This document shows, in pieces, positions 24,358 through 32,238 of a stretch of DNA of 64,000 nucleotides. The notes beneath the pieces were generated by a model. That model did not search any database and was not told the origin of the DNA. It saw nothing but the letters and a program-made list of their open reading frames with translations. Where the stretch lies: NCBI RefSeq assembly GCF_003248515.1, contig NZ_QFOB01000012.1, forward strand, positions 1 to 64,000, read 5' to 3'. The position numbers were made by a program, and so were the translations under genes. Origin of the DNA: Sphingomonas sp. GTDB lineage: Bacteria; Pseudomonadota; Alphaproteobacteria; Sphingomonadales; Sphingomonadaceae. Position 1 is the first letter of the stretch, and each line of letters opens with the position of its first letter.

Positions 24358-25611
24358 TCAGGCGATCAACATGCCCGCCAGCGCCGCCGACATCAGATTG
24401 GCAAGGCTGCCGGCGCAGAGAGCGCGAATGCCGAGCTTGGCGATCATCGGCCGCTGATTGGGCGCCAGATTGCCCGTCACCGCCATCTGGATCGCGATCG
24501 AAGAGAAATTGGCGAAGCCGCACAGCGCGAAGGTGACGACGGCAGTGGCATGTTCCGATAGCGGCGGGGCGAGCTTGCCGAGGTGGATATAGGCCACGAA
24601 TTCATTGAGAACGATCTTCTCGCCGAACAGACCACCGGCGGCGCGCGCCTCGTTCCAGGGCACGTTCAGAAGATACATGACGGGCGCGAACACCGATCCG
24701 AGCAGCTTCTGGAAAGTCAGGTCCTGCTGGCCCAGCATAGAGCCGATCCCGCCCAGCAGCCCGTTTGCCAGTGCGACGAGCGCGACGAAGGCCAGCACCA
24801 TCGCGCCCACCGCCACCGCCAGCCGCACGCCCAGTTGCGCGCCTTCGGCCGCTGCCTGGATCAGGTTGGCGGGGCGTTCCTCCGCCTCATGTACCTCGGC
24901 GATCGCGATCGCATCGTCTTCCAGCTTTTCCGCGGCCGCACCCGATCCCGGCCGGGGATCGGGCATCATCAGCTTCGCCATCAGGATGCCCCCGGGCGCG
25001 GACATGAAGCTGGCCGCGAGCAGATAATCGATCTTCACGCCCATTGCGGCATAAGCGGCCAGGATCGTTCCGGCGACGCCCGCCATGCCGCTCGTCATCA
25101 CGGTGAAAAGCTGCGTCGGGGTGAGCCCCGCCAGATAGGGGCGGATCACGAGCGGCGATTCCGATTGGCCCACGAAGATGTTGGCCGCCGCGCACAGCGA
25201 TTCCACCTTGGAAACGCCGATCACCTTCTCGATCCCGCCGCCGATCCAGCGGACGACGAATTGCATGATGCCCAGATAATAGAGGATCGAGACGAGCGAC
25301 GCGAAGAAGATGATCACCGGCAATGCGGCGATGGCGAAGGCACGGCCGCCGATTTCGGGCGCCGCGATCGGCCCGAAGATGAAATCGGTGCCCGCCTGCG
25401 CATAACCCAGCAGCGCGCCGACGCCTTCGGAAAGCGCCCCGATCACATAGCGCCCGGCTGGCACATAGAGGACGAGCACGGCGATGCCGGCCTGAAGCGC
25501 GAAGGCCGCCCCCACAACGCGGAGCCGGATGGCGCGCCGATCGCTGGAAAGGATCACGGCCACCAGGACGAGAATGGCCATGCCGATCGGGCCGAGCAGG
25601 AAACGGTTCAT
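24358..25611 (-). CDS. Concentrative nucleoside transporter (CNT/NupC family)
   Basis: A 417-residue inner-membrane symporter importing nucleosides with H+ or Na+. The three CNT domains are visible in order: an N-terminal helical set, the gate domain with GRAFAIAALPVIIFFASLVSILYYLGIMQ, and the core domain with VGQSESPLVIRPYL and ALCGFANFSSIAIQMA. SESPLVIRP and the GFANFSS loop form the substrate site in known CNTs. About ten helices are seen, and the length is normal. It is convergent with the flavodoxin-like gene. No dedicated regulator is adjacent. Confidence 0.93.
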   Translation of the reverse strand: MNRFLLGPIGMAILVLVAVILSSDRRAIRLRVVGAAFALQAGIAVLVLYVPAGRYVIGALSEGVGALLGYAQAGTDFIFGPIAAPEIGGRAFAIAALPVIIFFASLVSILYYLGIMQFVVRWIGGGIEKVIGVSKVESLCAAANIFVGQSESPLVIRPYLAGLTPTQLFTVMTSGMAGVAGTILAAYAAMGVKIDYLLAASFMSAPGGILMAKLMMPDPRPGSGAAAEKLEDDAIAIAEVHEAEERPANLIQAAAEGAQLGVRLAVAVGAMVLAFVALVALANGLLGGIGSMLGQQDLTFQKLLGSVFAPVMYLLNVPWNEARAAGGLFGEKIVLNEFVAYIHLGKLAPPLSEHATAVVTFALCGFANFSSIAIQMAVTGNLAPNQRPMIAKLGIRALCAGSLANLMSAALAGMLIA

Positions 25612-25730
25612 GCGGTGCGTGGCGCCCTCATCTGCGCGAGGACCGGCGTCGTGCCTCCGGCACGCCTTGCCTTGCCAGCCCCGCGAAAGCGCAGCTTAGC
25701 CGCTTCTCGGGCGCCGTAAATGCCTGTCCG

Positions 25731-26816
25731 TCAGGCGGCGCGCAGCCCGGATGCGATCGGTGCCGGCATGGCCTGTCGCCGGCCCGGCCCGATCGCCTGC
25801 GCGATCTCGGCCTCGCTGGGCATGGGCAGTTCGATCAGGCAGCGGAAGCCCAGGCCCGAAAAGGATCGGAAGGGCTTGGCCGTGGCAAAGGCGGCCACGC
25901 TGTCGGGCCGGCGCTGGATGCCGGATGACGTGCCCGGCGGCAGCGCGACGGGCTGGCCGAATCCGCCGCCGTGCGAGGAGCCGACCGAACGGCCATCGGC
26001 ATCCACGATGGTCACGGTTGCCTCGAGCCCGGTCTCGCCGCGCAGCGAGGATTCCGAGAGAATCTCTTCCATCAGCTGCTGCCAGTCGAATTCCAGATAC
26101 AGCACGCCTTCCGGCTTCGCATGGGGATGCGGCCGCACCCCCATCACGAAGACGAGCACCGCGCGATAGTTGGAGAAGGGATTCTGCCACACGGCATCGG
26201 TGAACCAGGCGGCGGAATCGGTCGACGCCATCACCCTGTTGAACTGCTCGGCATCGGAGAAATCGTGCAGCGCGAGATTGGCGGCCGGTCGGGCGTTCAT
26301 GATCAGGCGGCCCTCGGCGGATACGACGAAGGCGTTGCGATATTCGCCGCTCACGTCCGTCAGGTGGGCCAGCCGCGCATTGCCGGCGGCGATCGCCTCG
26401 GGCGTGCGCAGGTGGGTCGCCTCCACCACCGCGGGGTCTGTCGAGAGCATGGCCAGATGCTCCGCGCGGCCCGCCAGCGTCCGCGTGATCTGGATCATGT
26501 AGCGCTCGGCCAGTTCCACCAGGTGCGCGCCCTCGATCTCGTTCAGCATCTCGTCGGCGATCCCGTTCGCGCGATCCAGCCGGTTGAGCACGTCGGCACG
26601 GAAGGCGGCGGCCGATTTGCGCGCCTGGCCGGCGAGCGCCTTCACCTCCTGCGCCACCACGGAAAAGCCGCGTCCGGCTTCCCCGGAACGTGCGGCTTCG
26701 ATCGTCGCGTTCAGCGCGAGCAGATTCGTATGGCTGGCCACACGCTCTGATTCGGCGGCATGAAGCTCCACCTCCTCGCGCAGGATCGACAGCAATGCTC
26801 GTATGCGACGGGGCAT
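25731..26816 (-). CDS. Soluble methyl-accepting chemotaxis-like protein with C-terminal Cache-like domain
   Basis: A 361-residue protein without membrane helices or signal peptide. Residues about 13-75 match the chemoreceptor hairpin tip that contacts CheA/CheW: HTNLLALNATIEAARSGEAGRGFSVVAQEVKALA. The N-terminal arm of a normal receptor hairpin is missing. Residues about 100-330 look like a Cache-type sensor (YRNAFVVSAEGRLIMNARP, GETGLEATVTIVDADGRSVGSS, IELPMPSE). The order is reversed relative to classic receptors, in which the sensor is N-terminal. It has its own ATG at 26816 and is divergent from guaA. No che genes are nearby. The Cache call is from pattern only. Confidence 0.7.
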   Translation of the reverse strand: MPRRIRALLSILREEVELHAAESERVASHTNLLALNATIEAARSGEAGRGFSVVAQEVKALAGQARKSAAAFRADVLNRLDRANGIADEMLNEIEGAHLVELAERYMIQITRTLAGRAEHLAMLSTDPAVVEATHLRTPEAIAAGNARLAHLTDVSGEYRNAFVVSAEGRLIMNARPAANLALHDFSDAEQFNRVMASTDSAAWFTDAVWQNPFSNYRAVLVFVMGVRPHPHAKPEGVLYLEFDWQQLMEEILSESSLRGETGLEATVTIVDADGRSVGSSHGGGFGQPVALPPGTSSGIQRRPDSVAAFATAKPFRSFSGLGFRCLIELPMPSEAEIAQAIGPGRRQAMPAPIASGLRAA

Positions 26817-26926
26817 CTGGATGTCCGTTGACGGAAAAGCAGGGAAATCTAGGCGCTAATTGGTAAATGAAGGCTTAGCGCCGGTCCGGGCGGCCGCGAT
26901 TTCATTGCATTGCAAAATGGATGCGC

Positions 26927-26943
26927 GGCGGGATCGTCCCGCC
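26927..26943 (+). other. Hairpin in the guaA leader
   Basis: A perfect 7-bp stem pairs GGCGGGA (26927-26933) with TCCCGCC (26937-26943) around a TCG loop, about 85 bp before the guaA start. It could be a leader structure or the end of an upstream transcript. No purine riboswitch core was recognised around it. Confidence 0.35.
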
Positions 26944-27029
26944 CGTGCGTTTGCCGCCGTTCATTTGGGCCGCAAGCTGGCCTCGTGGCGCTGGACATGC
27001 CTCGATGTCGCCCCTATCCGGCCTTGGGC

Positions 27030-28592
27030 ATGAGCGTCGCCCCGCAAGATTGCATCCTTATCGTCGATTTCGGCAGCCAGGTGACCCAGCTGATCGCACG
27101 CCGCGTGCGCGAAGCGGGCGTCTATAGCGAGATCGCCCCCTTCAACGCCGCCGATGCCGCTTTCGATCGGCTGAGGCCTGCCGGCATCATCCTTTCGGGC
27201 GGCCCCGCCTCCGTGACGGAGGCGACGAGCCCGCGGGCGCCGCAGCGTTTCTTCGAGGCCGGCATCCCGATCCTCGGCATCTGCTACGGCCAGCAGACGA
27301 TGTGCCAGCAGCTGGGCGGCGAGGTCGTCGTCTCGGGCGAGGGCGGCGAATTCGGCCGTGCCTTCGTGGAGGTCACGGCCCGCTCCGGTCTGTTCGACGG
27401 CCTCTGGAGCAGGGGCGAGCGCCATCAGGTGTGGATGAGCCACGGCGACAAGGTCACGCGCCTGCCGGAAGGCTTCGCGCCGATCGCCGTTTCCGAAGGT
27501 GCGCCCTTCGCCATCACGGCGGACGAGAAGCGCCGCTTCTACGGTGTCCAGTTCCACCCGGAAGTCGTCCACACGCCCGATGGCGGCAAGCTGATCGCCA
27601 ATTTCGCGCGCCATGTCTGCGGGCTGGCGGGGGACTGGACGATGGCCGAGTTCCGCGCCGCCAAGATCGCGGAAATCCGCGAGCAGGTCGGCTCCGGCCG
27701 CGTCATCTGCGGGCTTTCCGGTGGCGTCGATTCGGCGGTGGCGGCGGTGCTGATCCACGAGGCGATCGGCGATCAGTTGACTTGCGTGTTCGTCGATCAC
27801 GGCCTGATGCGGCTGGGCGAGGCGGAGCAGGTGGTGAGCCTGTTCCGCGAACATTATGGCATCCCCCTCGTCCATGTGGATGCGAGCGAGCAGTTTCTTG
27901 GCGGCCTCAAGGGGCTCACCGATCCGGAGGCCAAGCGCAAGTTCATCGGCAAGGCCTTCATCGAGCTGTTCGAAGCCGAGGCGAAGAAGATTGGCGGCGC
28001 CGATTTCCTGGCGCAGGGCACGCTCTATCCGGACGTGATCGAGAGCGTCTCCTTCACCGGCGGCCCGTCCGTGACGATCAAGAGCCACCACAATGTCGGC
28101 GGCCTGCCCGAGCGGATGAACATGAAACTCGTCGAGCCGCTGCGCGAGCTGTTCAAGGATGAGGTACGCGTGCTGGGCAAGGAACTGGGCCTGCCCGACG
28201 CGTTCGTCGGCCGCCACCCTTTCCCGGGGCCGGGCCTCGCCATCCGCATTCCCGGCGAGGTGACGAAGGAACGCTGCGATATCCTGCGCAAGGCGGATTA
28301 CATCTATCTGGACGAGATTCGTCGCGCGGGTCTTTACGAAGCGATCTGGCAGGCCTTCGCGGTGCTGCTGCCCGTGCGCACGGTGGGCGTGATGGGCGAT
28401 CATCGCACCTATGACAGCGTCTGCGCGTTGCGCGCCGTCACCTCGACGGATGGCATGACGGCGGACATCTATCCCTTCGACGCCGCCTTCCTCGCCCGCT
28501 GTGCCACGCGCATCGTCAATGAGGTACAGGGCATCAACAGGGTGGTGTACGATTATACCTCGAAGCCGCCCGGCACAATCGAGTGGGAGTGA
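27030..28592 (+). CDS. guaA: GMP synthase (glutamine-hydrolysing)
   Basis: A 520-residue cytoplasmic enzyme converting XMP to GMP with ATP and glutamine. The class I amidotransferase domain has SGGPASV (56-62), nucleophile Cys85 in GICYGQQTMCQQLGG and FHPEV for the His/Glu pair. The ATP-pyrophosphatase domain follows, with the P-loop GLSGGVDSAVAA. The C-terminal dimerisation domain contains RHPFPGPGLAIR and ends YDYTSKPPGTIEWE, the conserved GMP-site terminus. The start is the ATG giving MSVAPQDCILIVDFGSQ. An upstream in-frame extension lacks homology. It is divergent from the chemoreceptor-like gene. Confidence 0.97.
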   Translation: MSVAPQDCILIVDFGSQVTQLIARRVREAGVYSEIAPFNAADAAFDRLRPAGIILSGGPASVTEATSPRAPQRFFEAGIPILGICYGQQTMCQQLGGEVVVSGEGGEFGRAFVEVTARSGLFDGLWSRGERHQVWMSHGDKVTRLPEGFAPIAVSEGAPFAITADEKRRFYGVQFHPEVVHTPDGGKLIANFARHVCGLAGDWTMAEFRAAKIAEIREQVGSGRVICGLSGGVDSAVAAVLIHEAIGDQLTCVFVDHGLMRLGEAEQVVSLFREHYGIPLVHVDASEQFLGGLKGLTDPEAKRKFIGKAFIELFEAEAKKIGGADFLAQGTLYPDVIESVSFTGGPSVTIKSHHNVGGLPERMNMKLVEPLRELFKDEVRVLGKELGLPDAFVGRHPFPGPGLAIRIPGEVTKERCDILRKADYIYLDEIRRAGLYEAIWQAFAVLLPVRTVGVMGDHRTYDSVCALRAVTSTDGMTADIYPFDAAFLARCATRIVNEVQGINRVVYDYTSKPPGTIEWE

Positions 28593-28598
28593 CTCCGC

Positions 28599-28617
28599 CG
28601 CCGGGTGCTTCCCGGCG
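28599..28617 (+). terminator. Hairpin just after guaA
   Basis: A perfect 7-bp stem pairs CGCCGGG (28599-28605) with CCCGGCG (28611-28617), with a 5-nt loop, 7 bp after the guaA stop. There is no U-tract. A second, looser inverted repeat lies at 28720-28726/28742-28748 before the convergent glycosyltransferase gene. Confidence 0.45.
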
Positions 28618-28779
28618 AGCTGCGTGATCGCATTGCCATATGCTGAGCTGTCCGGGGTAGGACTGCCGCGCGGTCCTGTGCGCGTTGGCTGCAGGAAGGA
28701 GGCCGGTCGCCGCTGAGAGCGGACGGATCCGTGCCGGGCAGCCGTCCGGGTGTTCGGAACCATGTCGATCGCTTCTGGA

Positions 28780-29940
28780 CTAGCCTTGCGCTTCGGGTGT
28801 GGGTGGTGGTGTTTCCAGGCGGACCGAAAGCGCCGGGTCCCAGATCGCGTAGGTCTTCTTGAGGAAGATCGATTCGAGCACGCCCTGGCCCACCCCGAAC
28901 AGGCTGAGCAAAGCGGAGGATATCAGCGAGAACGGCTTGATCTGGGCACGCTCGCCCACGACGAGCAGGATCGCGGCGACGAGCAGCGCGATCCCGGCGA
29001 CGAGCGGACCGGCGGCCAGCCCCAGTGCCACGAATCCGGCGATGATCGCACCCGCCACGAAGAAAGGCATGAACCATTTGATCGGCCGGTGCGAGACATA
29101 GGCGTAGAGCGGAAGCCAGCGCATCCGCCGCAGCCGGGGCCACATCGCGCGATGGACGTTGAGCGCCTGGCAGGCGATCCGCTGTTTGCGGCGCTTTTCC
29201 TCGTCGGCGCCGGTGGCGCTGCGTTCATAGACATGGACATGATCGACCGAGACGATCCGGCTGCCCGAGGCGAGAATCTGCAGGCTCAGATAAAGATCGT
29301 CGATCAGATAGGGCGGGGGCGGCGAATGCAGCGACCGCCGCATCATGAACATCGCGCCATCGCATCCGACCAGCCCGATCCGGTCGCTTTCGATGCGCTT
29401 GATCCACTCCTCCAGCGCCCAATAGAAGGATCCCAGCCGGCTGGTCGGCGATTCCCTGCTGTTGGAATAGATGAGCTGGGCGGTGGTGCAGCCGATCGTG
29501 GGATCCGCTAGCGGCGCGGAAAGCTCGATCGCGACATCCGCTTCGCTTTCCACATTGGCATCGGTGAACAGCAGCAGCTCGCTCCGGCTGCGCTCCACCA
29601 GCAGGTTCATGCCGTAGGTCTTGCCGGTGCGTTCGGTGCCGATGACGAGATCGATCCGATCGGCATAACGTTGCGCGATCGCGACCGTATCGTCGGAGGG
29701 GGCATCAAGATAGACGTGAATGGTGGCCGGGCCATAAGCGCGCGCGATTTCGATCAGCCGCTCGATTTTCGCGGCGATCACCTCCTGCTCGCGATAGGCG
29801 CACATGCAGATGGCCAGCGACGGGCGCGGCGCATCCGGCGCGCGCAGCCGGGCTGGCGCATGTTTGCGGCCGAATGCCGCGAGACTGAGAGGGTAGGTCA
29901 GCATCGGATGGACCGACAGCGCAAGAAGCGCCGCAGCCAT
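28780..29940 (-). CDS. Membrane GT2 glycosyltransferase at the left edge of the EPS locus
   Basis: A 386-residue GT2. It has a short hydrophobic N-terminus (residues 2-24) and a GT-A domain starting SLAICMCAYREQEVIAAKIERL. The metal site is FTDANVESEADV, the acceptor-region motif is YLIDDLYLSLQIL, and two or three membrane helices lie after about residue 285. The C-terminus is Pro-rich. It is transcribed away from the EPS export genes and shares a 320-bp intergenic region with the OPX gene. A role in the same polysaccharide is inferred from position only. Confidence 0.8.
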   Translation of the reverse strand: MAAALLALSVHPMLTYPLSLAAFGRKHAPARLRAPDAPRPSLAICMCAYREQEVIAAKIERLIEIARAYGPATIHVYLDAPSDDTVAIAQRYADRIDLVIGTERTGKTYGMNLLVERSRSELLLFTDANVESEADVAIELSAPLADPTIGCTTAQLIYSNSRESPTSRLGSFYWALEEWIKRIESDRIGLVGCDGAMFMMRRSLHSPPPPYLIDDLYLSLQILASGSRIVSVDHVHVYERSATGADEEKRRKQRIACQALNVHRAMWPRLRRMRWLPLYAYVSHRPIKWFMPFFVAGAIIAGFVALGLAAGPLVAGIALLVAAILLVVGERAQIKPFSLISSALLSLFGVGQGVLESIFLKKTYAIWDPALSVRLETPPPTPEAQG

Positions 29941-30261
29941 CGCTACTGCCAGATCAAAACCCGTGCCGATGATGGCCCCCGAACGCTCCGGAGAGGAGAA
30001 ACCGATTCGCGAAGTCCCACATTTTCGTTAATCGGCACATAATCCCTGAAACCTAGCATGCGGTAGTGCAAAGGGAAAATGGCGGTGTAAACATATCGAT
30101 AACACCATGCGCCGCACCTACTGTAAAGCTACCGTCGAGCCCGACACTAGCGGACTAACGGCTTTTGCGCCATGCAGGGAAGCGGAGTGGATGCTGCATC
30201 GCAGCATATTGACGCGGGCGACGGCTTCGTAGAGGTTGCCGATCGGTAAAGGGGCGTTGGA
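29941..30261 (+). promoter_or_regulatory. Divergent intergenic region upstream of the EPS export operon
   Basis: About 320 bp without a gene between the GT2 (-) and OPX (+) starts, including an AT-richer patch near 30015-30110. It holds an imperfect 23-bp dyad at 30084-30106 with arms GGTGT and ACACC around a core containing ATATCGAT. A second dyad, ATGCTG (30191-30196)/CAGCAT (30202-30207), is followed closely by a TTGACG (30209-30214) that could be a -35 box with a poor -10. This is the likely control region for the export genes. No specific regulator can be named. Confidence 0.45.
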
Positions 30262-30819
30262 ATGGTACGAAAGACGGTGGCGTTTGTCGGTCTGCTCGCA
30301 GTCGCGATGGGCGGCTTTTCGGGCTCTGTCGTGGCGCAGACCGCGCCCGCAGCCACCCAGGGCGGTTATGCTCTGGGGCCGGGCGACAAGCTTCAGATCA
30401 ACGTCTACGGCGAGGAGGAGCTGTCCGGCGAACAGCAGGTCGGCCCTGACGGGACCGTGACCCTGCCCCTGATCGGACGCGTGAAGGCCAGCGGCCGCGC
30501 GGTAAGCGACGTGTCGGAAGAAATTCGCGCCAAGCTGGCCGAGGGTTTCGTCCACAATCCCAGCGTGACCGTCACGATCCAGACCTATCGGCCCTTCTAT
30601 ATCCTGGGCGAGGTCAACACGCCCGGCCAGTATGAATATGCGCAGGGCATGACGGTGCTTTCGGCGGTGGCCCGTGCCGGCGGCTTCACCTATCGCGCCA
30701 AGAAGAGCGAGGTCTTCGTGAAGCATGAGGGCGGATCCGCGGAGGAGCGCGTGAAGCTGACCGGCGATCTGCCGATCCGTCCGGGCGACACGATCCGCGT
30801 CGGCGAGCGCTACTTCTGA
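30262..30819 (+). CDS. Polysaccharide export protein (OPX family, short periplasmic form)
   Basis: A 185-residue OPX protein with a signal peptidase I-type leader (cut near VVAQT, about residue 26) and no lipobox Cys. The Poly_export domain is YALGPGDKLQINVYGEEELSG through GPDGTVTLPLIGRVKASG. One SLBB domain follows (GEVNTPGQYEYAQGMTVLSAVARAGGF). The protein ends before any outer-membrane-spanning helix like that of E. coli Wza. Such short OPX proteins depend on a separate outer-membrane beta-barrel, and a barrel gene follows with a 1-nt overlap (TGATG). It is the first gene of the EPS export operon. Confidence 0.92.
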   Translation: MVRKTVAFVGLLAVAMGGFSGSVVAQTAPAATQGGYALGPGDKLQINVYGEEELSGEQQVGPDGTVTLPLIGRVKASGRAVSDVSEEIRAKLAEGFVHNPSVTVTIQTYRPFYILGEVNTPGQYEYAQGMTVLSAVARAGGFTYRAKKSEVFVKHEGGSAEERVKLTGDLPIRPGDTIRVGERYF

Positions 30820-32177
30820 TGGTGATCGCCCGCTCGCTCTCGCGGGCGCGTCGCGGTGCCCGCAGCGATGCGGCACTGCCATTGTGCCTGCGCCGCGCCG
30901 TGATGGCCGGAGCCGTGATGGCCGGGGCGATCTGGCCCACGGCCGCATCCGCGCAATTTTACGGGCAGCTGCTGGAATCGGAGATCCCGCTCAAGACGGT
31001 GACCGGGCGCAATCTCGGTGTGCGCGATCGCGTCAAGCCGGAGCTTGAGCAGATCGGGCTGCCCATGGGCAGCTTCCATGTTTATCCGAGCGTGCTGGCC
31101 GGCGTCGGCTATACCAGCAATGTCGTGGGCGCCGAGGTGAGCAGCCGCGCCGATGGCTATGGCGAGATCAAGCCCGAAGTCATCGTGCGCAGCGATTGGG
31201 CGCGTCACGCGCTGACGGCGACTGTATCCTATGATGGCCAGCGTTATTTCAACACCAAGGCCAAGAACCAGAATGGCTTCCTCGCCAAGGCTGATGGAAC
31301 GATCGACATTCACGATCAGAGCTCGATCTTCGGCTCGGCATCCTATCGCCGCACCTACGAGGATCAGCAGGAGGCGACCTTCCCGGCCAATGGCGGCGGC
31401 GCGATCGCGGTGCGGCAGCCGCAGGCCCTGCTGCGCGCGACCTACGTCTCCAATCGTGTGCGCTGGACGGCGAGCGCCGATTATAACGGCTTCACTTATG
31501 GTGATACGATTTCCACCACCGGTGCCCGGCTGGATCTCTCCTTCCGCAATCGCGATGTCTATCGTGGCAGCGCGCGCGTGGAATATCTGCTCGGCCAGGA
31601 TAATTCGGTCTTCGCGCAGGGCACGTATCGCCGCACCGATTATCGCACGACCAGCGCGATCGACGATCGCACGAGCGACGAATGGCGCGTCGGCGTCGGC
31701 GCGATCGCGGATGTCACCAATCTCATGCGCATCGCCGGTGGTATCGGCTATTATCACCGCACCTATGACAACAAGACCGTCTTCCATTCGGTGGGCGGTC
31801 TCGCGGTCGATCTGCGCGCCGATTATTATCTGACGCAGCTGACGACGATCACGGCGATCGTTTCGCGGCAGCTGGAAGAGGCGGCGGTCACCGGATCCTC
31901 CGGCTATGTGGCGACGCGTTATGGCGCGCGCGTGGATCATGAGCTGCTGCGCAACCTGATCCCCTATCTGTTCGCCGATCGCTTCACCTCCAAGTTCAAG
32001 GGCGTCGATCGCGACGATCGTTCGTGGGATGCGGGCGGCGGCGTCGATTACAAGCTCAACCGGGCCTGGATGGTCACCGTGAGCGGCACCTATGTCTCCC
32101 GCGTCAGCCACGGCACGGATCGCGGGCCGAACATCAATGAATTCCGTGGATCGGTGGCGCTGAAATTCACGCCATGA
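30819..32177 (+). CDS. Outer membrane beta-barrel protein of the EPS export system
   Basis: A 452-residue outer-membrane protein. A long, Arg-rich leader precedes the signal peptide core (MAGAVMAGAIWPTAASAQ, residues 29-46). The rest is a run of alternating strands with aromatic girdles, such as SFHVYPSVLAGVGYTSNVVG, NSVFAQGTYRRTDY and RIAGGIGYYHRTYDNK, ending FRGSVALKFTP. The layout fits BBP2-type barrels found in EPS loci. It overlaps the OPX gene by one base and precedes the tyrosine autokinase, so it probably forms the outer-membrane pore for the polymer with the short OPX protein. Confidence 0.82.
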   Translation: MVIARSLSRARRGARSDAALPLCLRRAVMAGAVMAGAIWPTAASAQFYGQLLESEIPLKTVTGRNLGVRDRVKPELEQIGLPMGSFHVYPSVLAGVGYTSNVVGAEVSSRADGYGEIKPEVIVRSDWARHALTATVSYDGQRYFNTKAKNQNGFLAKADGTIDIHDQSSIFGSASYRRTYEDQQEATFPANGGGAIAVRQPQALLRATYVSNRVRWTASADYNGFTYGDTISTTGARLDLSFRNRDVYRGSARVEYLLGQDNSVFAQGTYRRTDYRTTSAIDDRTSDEWRVGVGAIADVTNLMRIAGGIGYYHRTYDNKTVFHSVGGLAVDLRADYYLTQLTTITAIVSRQLEEAAVTGSSGYVATRYGARVDHELLRNLIPYLFADRFTSKFKGVDRDDRSWDAGGGVDYKLNRAWMVTVSGTYVSRVSHGTDRGPNINEFRGSVALKFTP

Positions 32178-32238
32178 ACGATCCTTTCTTCAGCGTACGC
32201 GTCGGGCGCTCCCTTCGTATCCAGAGAGCAGGTCTCCT

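Noticed and set aside
26927..26943. Purine riboswitch upstream of guaA
   Set aside because: Only a simple 7-bp hairpin is present; the three-way junction and conserved loop sequences of purine aptamers were not seen.
28593..28779. A tRNA or small RNA gene between guaA and the GT2 gene
   Set aside because: No T-loop GGTTCGA/CCA-like consensus or cloverleaf pairing was found; the visible hairpins fit 3'-end structures.
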